This document shows, one piece after another, positions 17,722 to 26,741 of a DNA stretch of 59,885 nucleotides (its first letter is position 1; each line of letters begins with the position of its first letter). Origin of the DNA: Silicimonas sp. (GTDB lineage: Bacteria; Pseudomonadota; Alphaproteobacteria; Rhodobacterales; Rhodobacteraceae); NCBI GenBank assembly GCA_022826385.1, contig JAJDUZ010000015.1, forward strand, positions 1 through 59,885. The letters run 5' to 3'. A model generated the notes under the pieces. It was not told the origin of the DNA. It saw only the letters and a list, made by a program, of their open reading frames with translations, and made no database searches. The position numbers were made by a program, and so were the translations under genes.

Positions 17722-18819
17722 TCAGCGATACTGCCCCTCGGCATAGAGGTAACCGGCAATCGCCGCGACGATCAGGCCGGCCAGAACCGCCAGCAGAATT
17801 TTCCAAGTCGACCATGGCCGTTCGCCTGAAACCTGCCCGGTTTGCCCGTTCACGACGAACCGGAAAGACCGCCCGCGAAACTTGTAGGCCGCGATCCAAA
17901 CCGGCACCAGAATATGCTTGAAGGTCATGTCCGACAGCTTGGTGTCGATATTCTCGACCCGCTGGCGGTCGCCGCCGATGTCGAACTTCACGTCGCGCAA
18001 AATTTGGCGATCCATGATCTCGCGCGCTTCGCCGAACGCGTCTTCCAACTCGATGGTATAGGCCTCGGCCCGGAAGCCCGCGAGATACTCGGGCTGGTAG
18101 GGTTCAAGCCGCGTCAGGTCCCAATGGACAAGTGTCTTGCGGAACCGGTCGGGCAGGGCGGTCGAGGCGACGACGAGCACGTCGTCAAAGAAGCGGGCGA
18201 CGCGCCCCCGCACCGGCGTCCAGCGGATCTTGGGCACTTCGACCGTTTCGCGCTTGCCGTTCCGCGTGACTGTCATGCGCTCGTGATAGACGATGCCACG
18301 CTGGCCGCGATAGCTGGAATGTGTGTCGGCATCGAAGGTCCAGCAGGGGGTATAGACCCCCGACATCTTTCGCCCTTTGCGGGCATAGTCCATCAGACCT
18401 GACGGCGCGAACCAGAGCGAGCCCAGCCACTGGGTCATCGCCACCCGCGCTTCGCTTTCGTCCAGTGTGAAGGGCAGAACGGCGGCTGGTTTGATCTGTC
18501 GCGAAGGGCCGGTATCGGTGACGACGGGCGTCGCACAGAACGGGCATTCCTTGGCGTGAACGGCGGCGTCAAACTCGGTCCGTGCGCCGCAATTCGGGCA
18601 GGTCGAGGTGCGCGTTTCCTCCATCTCGGCGGTGCCGATCCCGGCGCGGAGGGCCCCGACAAGGTCTTGTTCCGCCACCGCTTCGGATCGGCTCCACGGG
18701 CCGTTTTCGATGGGGCGCGTGTTGCCGCAATGATCGCAGGTCAGCCGATCCTCGCCGGGTTCGAACCGCAGGTCCGAGCCACAGCTGTCGCAAGGGAACC
18801 GGTGTTCTTCCAATCCCAT
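17722..18819 (-). CDS. Zinc-ribbon membrane protein, YdjG-like (not PriA)
   Basis: 365 residues. Two zinc ribbons at the N-terminus: C10/C13/C28/C31 and C74/C77/C92/C95. A long beta-rich middle follows (YARKGRKMSGVYTPCWTFDA, then RWTPVRGRVARFFDD) and one C-terminal transmembrane helix (about 339-358, ILLAVLAGLIVAAIAGYLYA). Such proteins are often mislabelled 'primosomal protein N''; there are no helicase motifs. Bacillus YdjG has the same ribbon-plus-membrane plan and sits with SPFH protein YdjI, as here. Probably a membrane-anchored scaffold in the SPFH/TelA cluster. Confidence 0.85.
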   Translation of the reverse strand: MGLEEHRFPCDSCGSDLRFEPGEDRLTCDHCGNTRPIENGPWSRSEAVAEQDLVGALRAGIGTAEMEETRTSTCPNCGARTEFDAAVHAKECPFCATPVVTDTGPSRQIKPAAVLPFTLDESEARVAMTQWLGSLWFAPSGLMDYARKGRKMSGVYTPCWTFDADTHSSYRGQRGIVYHERMTVTRNGKRETVEVPKIRWTPVRGRVARFFDDVLVVASTALPDRFRKTLVHWDLTRLEPYQPEYLAGFRAEAYTIELEDAFGEAREIMDRQILRDVKFDIGGDRQRVENIDTKLSDMTFKHILVPVWIAAYKFRGRSFRFVVNGQTGQVSGERPWSTWKILLAVLAGLIVAAIAGYLYAEGQYR

Positions 18820-18868
18820 CAGATCACCATGGGCGACGCGCGCCCGGCCAGAGTAGCTTGAAGTCCGG

Positions 18869-19357
18869 TCATTCCTTGCTCGGTGAGAACATGCGCATCA
18901 GGGTTCCGTCCAGCCAAAGCGCTTGGTGCAACATGGCCATCAGCAGGTGGCCAATCGCAACCAGCATCAGCGCCTGACCGACCAGTTCGTGTATTTCGCC
19001 CAACGCCTCGACCTTGCCGTACCACGTGATCGCGCCCAGAAGCGGCGCAAGGATCATCAGCGTATAAAGCAGGCGATGCCCCCACGTTGCCGCCAATTGC
19101 ACCATCGGCGGTCCGTGCGGTTCGGGCGCACCGGTGCGCAACCGCACGATCAACCGGACAATCACAAAGGCAAAGGCCGCCCCGCCCATCATCGTATGCA
19201 ACGTTGCGCCATCGAAGCCGGTCAGGTCCTGTTCGATCCGCTGGCGAAGGGCGCGGCCCATGCCTTCATGCGTGAACCATGCGCCGAAAATCAGGATCGC
19301 GACGATCCAGTGCAGTGCGATCTGCAGGCCGCTGTAACCGGTTCTTTCTGTCGACAT
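18869..19357 (-). CDS. Cytochrome b561
   Basis: 162 residues with four transmembrane helices (IALHWIVAILIFGAWF, FAFVIVRLIVRL, LLYTLMILAPLLGAITW, ALMLVAIGHLLMAMLHQALW). The haem-b ligands expected for this family are visible: His in ALHWIV, and His residues in the third and fourth helices (WGHRLL, HELVGQ, IGHLLMAMLHQ). Carries electrons across or within the inner membrane. AGGAGGG upstream selects the start at 19357. Its place between the SPFH and zinc-ribbon genes with 47-49 base gaps suggests cotranscription. Confidence 0.9.
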   Translation of the reverse strand: MSTERTGYSGLQIALHWIVAILIFGAWFTHEGMGRALRQRIEQDLTGFDGATLHTMMGGAAFAFVIVRLIVRLRTGAPEPHGPPMVQLAATWGHRLLYTLMILAPLLGAITWYGKVEALGEIHELVGQALMLVAIGHLLMAMLHQALWLDGTLMRMFSPSKE

Positions 19358-19404
19358 CGAGCGCCCTCCTTCCTGCGTGCAGCCCAAGGTTCAATGTGGG
19401 CGCA

Positions 19405-20514
19405 TCAGCCTTCCGGCGGCGGCGGCGGGGCGACGGTGAAGAGTTCGGCAAGCTCGGTGTCTTCGGCGTGTTTCCAACCGTCCTGACCGGGTGTCCAGAC
19501 CCAACTTTCGCGCCCGAGTGACCCCTTGGCAGCCATTTGGCCAAGGTCGGCTTTCGAGTAGGGGCCGCTGGTCTGGCCGTCCGCGGCGACGTGCCAGACA
19601 TGCTCGACCGGCGGGGGCGGCGGCGGTGTCGGGGCGGCGGGCGCCTGTCCCCATGGTCCGGCCATGCCACCCATCGCCATGCCCATCCCGGCGCCCATGC
19701 CCATCCCGGCGCCCATGCCCATGCCCATGGCCTGGCCCGCAGCGCTGCCCGGATGGCCCATCGCTTCGGCGGTCTTGTAGCGGAAATGATCGTCAAGCGA
19801 GCCGACAAGCCCGCGCGAGGTCCGCTCGTCCAGCGCCTTCTCGACGGCAGGTGGCAGCGAGATATTCTCGATGTAAAGTTCCGGCAATTCAATGCCATAG
19901 GCTGCGATCGTTTCGGAAATAGCCTCGGCCACCAGCTTGCCGAGATCCTTGGTATTCGCGGCCATGTCCAGCACCGGGATCGCGCTGGAGGAGATCACGC
20001 GGCTGAATTCCTGCACGATGATATTGCGCACCTGGAAGCTGATCTCGTCCATGGTGAATTCGCCATCCGTGCCAACGATCTCGACCAGGAACTTGCCGGG
20101 ATCGGTGATCTTGACCGTATAGGTGCCATAGGCGCGCAGGCGGGTCGGCCCGAACTCGGGGTCCCGGATCATGATCGGGTTCTTGGTGCCCCATTTCAGA
20201 TTGGTGAAGCGCCGTGTGGAGACAAAGTAGACCTCGGACTTGAACGGCGAGCGGAAGCCGTGATCCCAATGCTGAAGCGTTGTCAGGATCGGCATGTTGT
20301 TGGTCTCGAGCATGTAGAGACCCGGCATGAACACATCCGCCAACTGGCCTTCATGCACGAACACGGCCGCCTGGCTTTCGCGCACGGTCAGTTTCGCCCC
20401 GTATTTGATCTCGTGGTCTTCTCGGTCGAACCGCCAGACCATAGTGTCGCGGGTGTCATCGGTCCAGTGAATGACGTCGATGAACTCGCCGGTCAGAAAA
20501 TCAAGAATGCCCAT
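19405..20514 (-). CDS. SPFH-domain protein with C-terminal GYF_2 domain (YdjI-like)
   Basis: 369 residues. The N-terminal SPFH region (about 30-250) has FDREDHEIKYGAKLTVRESQ, FVHEGQLADVFMPGLYML and the helical ISFQVRNIIVQEFS. A low-complexity linker follows with repeats of MGMGAGM (about 255-285), then proline-rich VEHVWH leading into a GYF_2 (DUF4339) module: AADGQTSGPYSKADLGQMAAKG and WVWTPGQDGW. Matches the 'virion core/antifreeze' SPFH group (YdjI). Probably oligomerises on the inner membrane during envelope stress. No transmembrane helix is evident. Confidence 0.9.
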   Translation of the reverse strand: MGILDFLTGEFIDVIHWTDDTRDTMVWRFDREDHEIKYGAKLTVRESQAAVFVHEGQLADVFMPGLYMLETNNMPILTTLQHWDHGFRSPFKSEVYFVSTRRFTNLKWGTKNPIMIRDPEFGPTRLRAYGTYTVKITDPGKFLVEIVGTDGEFTMDEISFQVRNIIVQEFSRVISSSAIPVLDMAANTKDLGKLVAEAISETIAAYGIELPELYIENISLPPAVEKALDERTSRGLVGSLDDHFRYKTAEAMGHPGSAAGQAMGMGMGAGMGMGAGMGMAMGGMAGPWGQAPAAPTPPPPPPVEHVWHVAADGQTSGPYSKADLGQMAAKGSLGRESWVWTPGQDGWKHAEDTELAELFTVAPPPPPEG

Positions 20515-20609
20515 GGGCCCCTCCGTGATAAGTCGTGTCGCCTGCCGGACGGGCGGGCGATTTCCGTGTCAGAAATCGGTGCAAGGAACGTGTCATTCTT
20601 TGCCCCTGT

Positions 20610-21542
20610 TCAAAAGTTCGATCCCAGTTGCGCGCGCGCTAGCCGGTCGACGACCGGACGCGCTTCACTGGCCGTCATGCCGGGACGCAAAGCCGGATCG
20701 TACAGGATCGCCAGCATGCGCTCGTCCATCGTTGTCAGTCGGCCGAACTCGTCATCGTCGTTGAAGATCGAAGGCCGCGCGGTCGGGCTGTCATTTGCCA
20801 GACCAAGGCCTTGTGCCAGTTCCTCGTGAATGCAGGACTGGCGCAGAAGCGGCGGCAACTCGGATCGGATCACGGCGGCCGCCTTACGGATGACGCCATC
20901 GTCACCCGGGTCTGCGGCAACGACCAAACAGTAGCTGGCGCGATCCAGTGTCTGGATCAAATCGATCTCGCGGTCGCGAATGTTCGGGACCAGTCGACGC
21001 AGCGTCGGGCCCGAGACGCGCCGCTCTTCCTCCGAAAGAATAAGAACCCGGAAGTTTCCGCCACGCTCGACAAATCTGATGGGGTGCCCGGTCGTGCGTC
21101 GCAAGCGATCGGCAAACCTCCGGATCGCAGTCCGGTCCTGCGCTGCCATTGCCGGGTCCACGCTGGAGCCGAACATGGCCTCGATCAGGACGGGCTGCTC
21201 CCAGCGTCGCAGAATGCTGGTCGATTCTTGTCGCACCAGCGTCTGCCCAACGTCGCTGAATTCGCGGGCCAGCGCGATGCTCATGAACGTGTCGGCCAGC
21301 CTGCGATCATCGAACGGGACGTCGGGCCCCCCACCGTCGCTGCGCAGAAGGCCGCGGGTCCGATGGCCTGCTTCTACGCGCGCGTAATAGGCGGCGAGGG
21401 CCTTGCTTTCTTCCGAGGGACCTTCGACCAACAATGGCGGGCGAGGAGCAGGCTCTACACCCGCCCCGAACCCTTCCCTGGCGCGATCGCAACCTGCAAT
21501 CAGCACCAGAAGCATCCCGATGGTCAGACCCCTCAGCCGCAT
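20610..21542 (-). CDS. DUF2927 lipoprotein
   Basis: 310 residues with a lipobox (MLLVLIAGC, lipidated Cys18) and a DUF2927 domain from about residue 70. The conserved block CIHEELAQGLGLANDS contains an HEExxQ-like metallopeptidase-type motif typical of the family; activity is unproven. Anchored to a membrane and facing the periplasm. Its stop-proximal end is 95 bases from the SPFH start, and it starts four bases after the telA stop, so it is in the same transcription unit. Confidence 0.88.
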   Translation of the reverse strand: MRLRGLTIGMLLVLIAGCDRAREGFGAGVEPAPRPPLLVEGPSEESKALAAYYARVEAGHRTRGLLRSDGGGPDVPFDDRRLADTFMSIALAREFSDVGQTLVRQESTSILRRWEQPVLIEAMFGSSVDPAMAAQDRTAIRRFADRLRRTTGHPIRFVERGGNFRVLILSEEERRVSGPTLRRLVPNIRDREIDLIQTLDRASYCLVVAADPGDDGVIRKAAAVIRSELPPLLRQSCIHEELAQGLGLANDSPTARPSIFNDDDEFGRLTTMDERMLAILYDPALRPGMTASEARPVVDRLARAQLGSNF

Positions 21543-21546
21543 CGCG

Positions 21547-22743
21547 TCAGGCCGGCACGCTCTCCCCGGCGTTGGTGCCGGTGCCGTCCTTGCGGGCCTT
21601 GGCGGCGGCGAGCGTCGACTTCAGCTCGGCCTCCATCTTCTGAAGTTCGACCTCGGCCTCGGCGCGCTTTTTCTTGCCTTCGTCGGCAATCTGAAGGCTT
21701 TCCTCGATCGTGGCGACCAGATCGGCGTTGGCCTGCTTGACCGCTTCGATGTCGAAGACACCGCGTTCCATTTCCTCGCGGATCATCTTGTTGGCCGACC
21801 GCAGGTTCTCGGCATTCGCCGTCAGAAGCTCGTTCGTCAGGTCGTTGGCCTCGCGCACCGCTTCTGCGGCTTCGGCCGACCGCTGGATCGTCACAGCTTG
21901 CGCCAGTTGCGTTTCCCAGAGCGGCACGGTGTTGACGAGGGTCGAGTTGATCTTGGTCACCAGCGACTTGTCGTTTTCCTGAACCAGACGGATCGAGGGG
22001 AGGGACTGCATCGTCACCTGGCGTGTCAGCTTCAGGTCATGCACCCGGCGTTCCAGATCGTCGCGCGCGGCACGCAGATCGCGCAGTTCCTGCGCTTTCA
22101 TCACGCCTTGCTCTTCCGGTGCGGCCTGAACCTCGGCTTCCTTCGCCGGGATGTCGGTGCTGTCGAGGCGGGCGATCTTTTCCTCGCCAGCCGCGATGTA
22201 AAGCGCCAATTCATCATAGAAGTTCAGCGTCTTGTCATAGAGCTGATCCAGCGACTTGATGTCTTTCAGAAGCTGATGCTCGTGGCCCAAGAGGTCGTCC
22301 GTGATCTTGTCGATCTGGTCTTGCACTTTCTCGAACCGGGCCACGAAATTGTGGATCGGCGCGGCGCGGCCCAGAAGGCGCTCCCACCACGAGGCCTTGC
22401 GGCGCACGTCCAACTCGCTGATCGAAAAACCGCGAATGGTCGACACGATGTTGCGCAGGCTGTCACCAGCGGGGCCAACATCCTTGTTGCGGACATCCGC
22501 CAGCATCGACTGGCTGATTTCCTGCAATTCGGCCTGAGCTGCCGACCCGAAGGACACGATCGAATTCGTGTCGGTCATGTCCAGCTCGCCAATCCGGCGT
22601 TCGATCTCGGCTGTGGTTTGCGGATCGGCGGCTTCAAATGCGACGATCTCGTTGGCAGGCACGGGCTCGGGCAAGAGGGTTTCGCTGACCTCTTTCACCA
22701 TTGCCAAAGACTTCTCAGCCTCCTGACGTACACGTTCTTCCAT
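21547..22743 (-). CDS. telA: Toxic anion resistance protein TelA
   Basis: 398 residues of largely coiled-coil helix (PF05816). Recognisable blocks include RGFSISELDVRRKASWWERLLGRA (central, amphipathic), FEKVQDQIDKITDDLLGHEHQLLKDI and RLVQENDKSLVTKINSTLVNTVPLWETQLA. Family members are associated with tellurite, cell-wall-antibiotic and nisin tolerance, almost always beside XpaC, as here (22-base gap). Likely a peripheral membrane scaffold. ATG at 22743 follows AGGAGGGA. Confidence 0.95.
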   Translation of the reverse strand: MEERVRQEAEKSLAMVKEVSETLLPEPVPANEIVAFEAADPQTTAEIERRIGELDMTDTNSIVSFGSAAQAELQEISQSMLADVRNKDVGPAGDSLRNIVSTIRGFSISELDVRRKASWWERLLGRAAPIHNFVARFEKVQDQIDKITDDLLGHEHQLLKDIKSLDQLYDKTLNFYDELALYIAAGEEKIARLDSTDIPAKEAEVQAAPEEQGVMKAQELRDLRAARDDLERRVHDLKLTRQVTMQSLPSIRLVQENDKSLVTKINSTLVNTVPLWETQLAQAVTIQRSAEAAEAVREANDLTNELLTANAENLRSANKMIREEMERGVFDIEAVKQANADLVATIEESLQIADEGKKKRAEAEVELQKMEAELKSTLAAAKARKDGTGTNAGESVPA

Positions 22744-22764
22744 GGGCTGTTCCCTCCTTGGTGG

Positions 22765-23640
22765 TCAAATATCGCTGCGGACGCCTTCGCGTTCCAGCCG
22801 GTCACGAAGCACTTCGATCTCCACGTCCAGCATGGACTTGTCGTCCAACAAGAGTTTTTCGGTTTTCTGTGCAAATGAGCTTTCGAGGTCGTCCAGCAAC
22901 GCCTCGTAATCGGCCCGCGCCTCTTGGTTCTGCGAGCGGGCATATAGGTCGGCAAACTGCACCGTGGCGTCACGTGCACCCAACAGATAGACGCCAAGAA
23001 ACTTGCGGGCGCTGGTCAGGTCGCGCGGGTCTTCCTCGACAACGCGGAACATGCCCCGCGCGGTTTCCACGAAGTCGCTAACCCGGCGTTCCAGCGCAGG
23101 CACCTGCGCGCGACGGATCGCGTCTTTCATGGCGGCCAGATGCCGTTCAGCCTCGTCGACCACGCGGGCCACGCGATCGGTCTGATACTCGTTCATGCCC
23201 TCGGTGCCCTTGTCCCGAAGCGGGTCGGGGCCGAAGGCGGTGAAATGCAGGACTGTGCCCAGAATGAAGTAGAGCGCCGGGTTGATCAGGCTGAAGGTTG
23301 CGGGGTCAAGCCCGGCCATGGCAAGGCCAAGCCCCGTCAGCACGCTGCCGAAGATCTTGCGAGGAATAGCAGGCTTCTTGGCGACCCGACGCGCGTTATA
23401 GGCATCTTCTGCGACCAGCCCCTGCTTGGTCAGCCATGCCGCCAGCATCATGACGCCAAAAGCCGCAATCTTCAGGAACATGCCCGCCGGTTCCTGTTGG
23501 AACGCCACCAGAAGCATCGCGACCGGGACAATGAACAAGAAGTTCACGCGCGCGCCCGAGCGGCTGCGGCGCATCCCATCGGGGTTCCGAGGATGGCTTG
23601 CCGCACCGGGGCTGAATTTTCCGCCGTAGCGCTGTGCCAT
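22765..23640 (-). CDS. XpaC-like 5-bromo-4-chloroindolyl phosphate hydrolysis family protein
   Basis: 291 residues. Two or three hydrophobic helices near the N-terminus (VNFLFIVPVAMLLVAFQ, IAAFGVMMLAAWL, INPALYFILGTVLHF) are followed by a helical cytoplasmic domain (DRVARVVDEAERHLAAMKDAI, KFLGVYLLGARDAT, LLDDLESSFAQKTEKLLLDD). This is the XpaC architecture, the constant partner of TelA. The start at 23640 overlaps the upstream small gene's stop by one base. Confidence 0.88.
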   Translation of the reverse strand: MAQRYGGKFSPGAASHPRNPDGMRRSRSGARVNFLFIVPVAMLLVAFQQEPAGMFLKIAAFGVMMLAAWLTKQGLVAEDAYNARRVAKKPAIPRKIFGSVLTGLGLAMAGLDPATFSLINPALYFILGTVLHFTAFGPDPLRDKGTEGMNEYQTDRVARVVDEAERHLAAMKDAIRRAQVPALERRVSDFVETARGMFRVVEEDPRDLTSARKFLGVYLLGARDATVQFADLYARSQNQEARADYEALLDDLESSFAQKTEKLLLDDKSMLDVEIEVLRDRLEREGVRSDI

Positions 23641-23837
23641 CAAGCCGCTCCGCTCACCGAGACGTACATGATGAGACACAACAACAGGAAAAAAGCGACT
23701 TTCTGCATGGATCCCCCACTGGTCAGGGCGTCTGTTCCACCAGCACGTTCGAACGATCGCGCAGCGCTCTTCAAAAGAACGGTGGCCAGGCCAACCACGA
23801 CAACCGCGGCGATCAATGCCAGAGCGAAACGATGCAT
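23640..23837 (-). CDS. Small two-helix membrane protein upstream of xpaC
   Basis: 65 residues with two hydrophobic segments (ALALIAAVVVVGLATVLL, about 5-22, and MQKVAFFLLLCLIMYVSVSG, 44-63) joined by a charged loop. TGATG overlap with xpaC implies coupled translation, so it probably heads the XpaC-TelA cluster. The ribosome site is weak, and translation might instead begin at the internal MQKV. Not a family I recognise. Confidence 0.6.
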   Translation of the reverse strand: MHRFALALIAAVVVVGLATVLLKSAARSFERAGGTDALTSGGSMQKVAFFLLLCLIMYVSVSGAA

Positions 23838-23973
23838 TTACTGCGGATACCCCACTTGTTCGCGCATAACATAAGAAATCATCCGGCACCTTGCCATAGT
23901 ATCTCTGCGTGAAAGCGGAATGACGCCGCGCTGCGAAGGTTTCTGCCTCCTGCAGCAAATTCGCCGGGCGCGC

Positions 23974-24807
23974 TTAATTTTTTTGTTGTTTGCCAGAGGG
24001 TTGATTGCGCCGCCGCGCTGGTTTTCCCGAGCGCGTGCGCTGTTTCTGAGAACTTTGCGGCTTTTTTCCCCCTTCCGGGGCATCCAGCCCAAGCTGGTCG
24101 CGCACGATCCGCTGCCGTACTTCTTCGACTGCACCGGATTTCAGATCGCCCAATCGGAACGGACCATAGCTGATCCGGATCAGACGATTGACCGGCAGGT
24201 TGATCGCCTCCATCGCGCGGCGGATCTCGCGGTTCTTGCCCTCACGAAGCGAAACCGTCACCCAGGCGTTCCGGCCCTGCTGACGATCAAGCGTGACGGT
24301 CATCGGTCGAAACGTCTCCCCGTCAACGGTCAGGCCATCGCGCAGCGGTGCGAAATCGTCGTCGCTTGGGGTCCCGTGCACCCGCACGCGGTACTTGCGC
24401 AGCCAACCGGTCGAGGGAAGCTCAAGCTGCCGCTTGATCTCGCCGTCATTGGTCAGAAGCAATAGCCCTTCCGAGTTCAGGTCCAGCCGTCCAACCGACA
24501 TCACGCGCGGCATATCCTCGGGCAGGGCGTCGAACACCGTGGGTCGCCCTTTTTCGTCGCGCGTGGTCGTCACCAGACCGGTGGGCTTGTTGTAAAGCCA
24601 GAGCCGTGGGGGATCGCGCTCTTCCAGAGGTTTCCCATCCACGGTGATCTTGTCGTGATCGGTAACGTTCAGCGCCGGGCTGTCGATCGTCTTGCCGTTC
24701 ACCGTCACCCGGCCTGCCTCGATGATCTTTTCGGCTTCCCGTCGCGAGGCGATCCCGTGGCGGGCGATGACCTTGGCGATACGGTTCGTGGGGGCTGGGT
24801 TCGACAT
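23974..24807 (-). CDS. rluB: 23S rRNA pseudouridine synthase, RluB type
   Basis: 277 residues. N-terminal S4 RNA-binding domain (RIAKVIARHGIASRREAEKII), then the RsuA/RluB catalytic domain with VGRLDLNSEGLLLLTNDGE holding the catalytic Asp, and a basic disordered tail rich in Lys/Arg/Gln (last 40 residues). Probably makes pseudouridine 2605 in 23S rRNA. Start 24807 is preferred to the in-frame ATG at 24819; neither has a clear ribosome site. Confidence 0.93.
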   Translation of the reverse strand: MSNPAPTNRIAKVIARHGIASRREAEKIIEAGRVTVNGKTIDSPALNVTDHDKITVDGKPLEERDPPRLWLYNKPTGLVTTTRDEKGRPTVFDALPEDMPRVMSVGRLDLNSEGLLLLTNDGEIKRQLELPSTGWLRKYRVRVHGTPSDDDFAPLRDGLTVDGETFRPMTVTLDRQQGRNAWVTVSLREGKNREIRRAMEAINLPVNRLIRISYGPFRLGDLKSGAVEEVRQRIVRDQLGLDAPEGGKKPQSSQKQRTRSGKPARRRNQPSGKQQKN

Positions 24808-24931
24808 GTTGGGCGGCATAGACAAAAACGAAGGCGCTGGAAAGAGATACGAACGCCACCGCCGCTGGCGGTTGGCACCAAAGGTGTAATCATGGGTGGC
24901 TCCGCCGCCGTCGCCAGCGTATTTGGAAACT

Positions 24932-25417
24932 ATGACGAGCAACGTGCAGAATTCCGGCTTTCGCAGCCACATGGACGCAGCGCTGGCCGAGGCGGAAGCC
25001 GCGGCTGCGCGCGGCGAGGTTCCGGTGGGTGCGGTTCTGGTGGATGCGTCGGGCGTTGTGATTGCAAGCGCGGGCAACCGGATGCGCGAGCGCGCCGACC
25101 CAACGGCACATGCCGAAATCGAAGTGATCCGGGCTGGCGCCGCTGCGCTGGGGTCGGAACGTCTGGTTGGCTGCGATCTTTACGTGACGCTAGAGCCCTG
25201 CCCGATGTGCGCTGCGGCAATCTCGGCGGCCCGGATCGCGCGGCTCTACTACGGCGCGTCCGATCCCAAGTCCGGGGGGGTGGCCCAAGGTCCGCGGGTG
25301 TTCAGCCACCCGCAATGCCACCACGTGCCCGAGGTCTATGACGGGATCGGCGAGGCGCAGTCTCGCGCCCTTTTGCAACAGTTCTTTCAGGAAAGGCGCG
25401 GCGATGGAGATGCGTAA
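24932..25417 (+). CDS. tadA: tRNA adenosine(34) deaminase
   Basis: 161 residues. Deaminates wobble A34 of tRNA-Arg(ACG) to inosine. Zinc and catalytic motifs are intact: HAEIEV (His and catalytic Glu) and PCPMCAAAI. MDAALAEAEAAAARGEVPVGAV is the standard N-terminus. The start at 24932 lies about 13 residues ahead of that core. The stop region overlaps the next gene by 14 bases. Confidence 0.96.
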   Translation: MTSNVQNSGFRSHMDAALAEAEAAAARGEVPVGAVLVDASGVVIASAGNRMRERADPTAHAEIEVIRAGAAALGSERLVGCDLYVTLEPCPMCAAAISAARIARLYYGASDPKSGGVAQGPRVFSHPQCHHVPEVYDGIGEAQSRALLQQFFQERRGDGDA

Positions 25418-25982
25418 ACTGGTGGTCACCGTTGAAGAAACGAGGACCGAGGCCGGTCAGGTCATCAATCCGCCAACCCGGAAAGCCCTTGCCATGGCGG
25501 TGATCGCCAACCCGTTCGCGGGCCGCTTCGTCGAAGACTTGGCCCCGCTGATCCAGATTGGCGCTGACCTTGGAACGCTTCTTGGCCAACGCGCAGTGCA
25601 GGCACTTGGGATCGCGCCAGAGGCGGTCGAAAGCTATGGCAAGGCCGCCATGGTCGGCGAGAATGGCGAGTTGGAACATGCAGCCGCACTTTTGCATCCG
25701 TCGATGGGGGCGCCGTTCCGCGCCGTTATCGGCGGCGGTGCGGCCCTGATCCCATCGGCCAAGAAAAGGGGCGGGCCGGGTCAGACGCTAGATGTGCCGT
25801 TGGGCCACAAGGATGCAGCCTATGTGCGCAGCCATTTCGATGCCGTCGAGGCCCGGATCGCGGATGCGCCGCGAGCAGATGAGATACTGGTGGCGCTTGC
25901 TGTGACCGATAGCGGGCGTCCCCTGCCGCGGGTCGGTGGGCTGACCGTTGCCGAAGTGACCGGCGAGGACGGTTTGCGCTAG
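25404..25982 (+). CDS. DUF1185 'amino acid synthesis' family protein
   Basis: 192 residues, soluble. Matches the DUF1185 pattern: KLVVTVEETRTEAGQ, RKALAMAVIANPFAG, VESYGKAAMVGENGELEHAAALLHP and GGAALIPSAKKRGGPG. The family name is historical and the biochemical role is unknown. GGAAAGG upstream supports the ATG at 25404, inside the tadA coding end, so the two are cotranscribed and possibly coupled. Its end overlaps the convergent hydrolase gene by four bases. Confidence 0.88.
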   Translation: MEMRKLVVTVEETRTEAGQVINPPTRKALAMAVIANPFAGRFVEDLAPLIQIGADLGTLLGQRAVQALGIAPEAVESYGKAAMVGENGELEHAAALLHPSMGAPFRAVIGGGAALIPSAKKRGGPGQTLDVPLGHKDAAYVRSHFDAVEARIADAPRADEILVALAVTDSGRPLPRVGGLTVAEVTGEDGLR

Positions 25983-26671
25983 AGCTCGACCGGCTCCAAC
26001 ACCTCGGGCGTCTTCACGTCAACACCGGGCAGGCCGGCGATCAGATCGTCAGCGTTTTGCGCGAGGATTGGAAAGGTCTTGTAGTGAACCGGGATCACCG
26101 TCTTGAAGTTGAAGTACTTCTTGGCTGCCCAGGCCGTCGCCTTCATGTCCATGGTGAAATGCCCCCCGGCTGACAGGATACCGACGTCGGGCGCATAGTA
26201 TTCCCCCATCCAGTCCATATCGGCCATGATATCGGTGTCGCCCGAGACATAGACCGTCTGCCCGCCAGCGCGCAGCATGAAGCCGCATTCGGTGCCGATG
26301 CAGTTCGGGCCATCCGGCGCGCCCATGGTCGAGGAATGGCTCGCCGGTACCATCGTCACCGCGATGCCACCGCAATCGACCGTGCCGCCCTTGTTGAAGC
26401 CGACGGTCGTGATCCCTTCGCTTTCCTCCCAGAACCCCATCAGGTCGTATTGGCCGACCACGGGGACTGACAGACGTTTGGCCAAGGGCAGGACATCCGC
26501 CACGTGATCGAAATGGCCGTGTGTCAGCAGGATATGTGTGGTTCCCGCGACCGCGGCGTCGTGTTGATCTTCGGGCAAGCTTGGATTGCCGTTAAGCCAC
26601 GGGTCGATCAGAAGAACCGTGTCGCCGTGCTCGATCCGCATCGAGCCATGTCCCAACCAGACGAATTTCAT
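25979..26671 (-). CDS. UPF0173 metal-dependent hydrolase (metallo-beta-lactamase fold)
   Basis: 230 residues. THGHFDH gives the HxHxDH zinc motif; further ligands are ASHSS, SGDTDI and IPVHYKTFP near the C-terminus. WLGHGSMRIE and LIDPWLNGNP are typical of the UPF0173 group. Cytosolic; substrate unknown. GGGAGGGG ahead of the ATG. Confidence 0.93.
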   Translation of the reverse strand: MKFVWLGHGSMRIEHGDTVLLIDPWLNGNPSLPEDQHDAAVAGTTHILLTHGHFDHVADVLPLAKRLSVPVVGQYDLMGFWEESEGITTVGFNKGGTVDCGGIAVTMVPASHSSTMGAPDGPNCIGTECGFMLRAGGQTVYVSGDTDIMADMDWMGEYYAPDVGILSAGGHFTMDMKATAWAAKKYFNFKTVIPVHYKTFPILAQNADDLIAGLPGVDVKTPEVLEPVEL

Positions 26672-26741
26672 GTGCCCCTCCCGCGTAGCTGTGCGAGAAC
26701 GATAACTGATTCTGACCACAATACGAATTGGCCTTTCTGAA

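Noticed and set aside
17722..18819. Common annotation 'primosomal protein N' / superfamily II helicase'
   Set aside because: Only zinc ribbons and one membrane helix are present; helicase motifs are absent.
24808..25077. N-terminal extension of rluB
   Set aside because: It overlaps tadA in antisense, and the S4 domain begins just after the start chosen.
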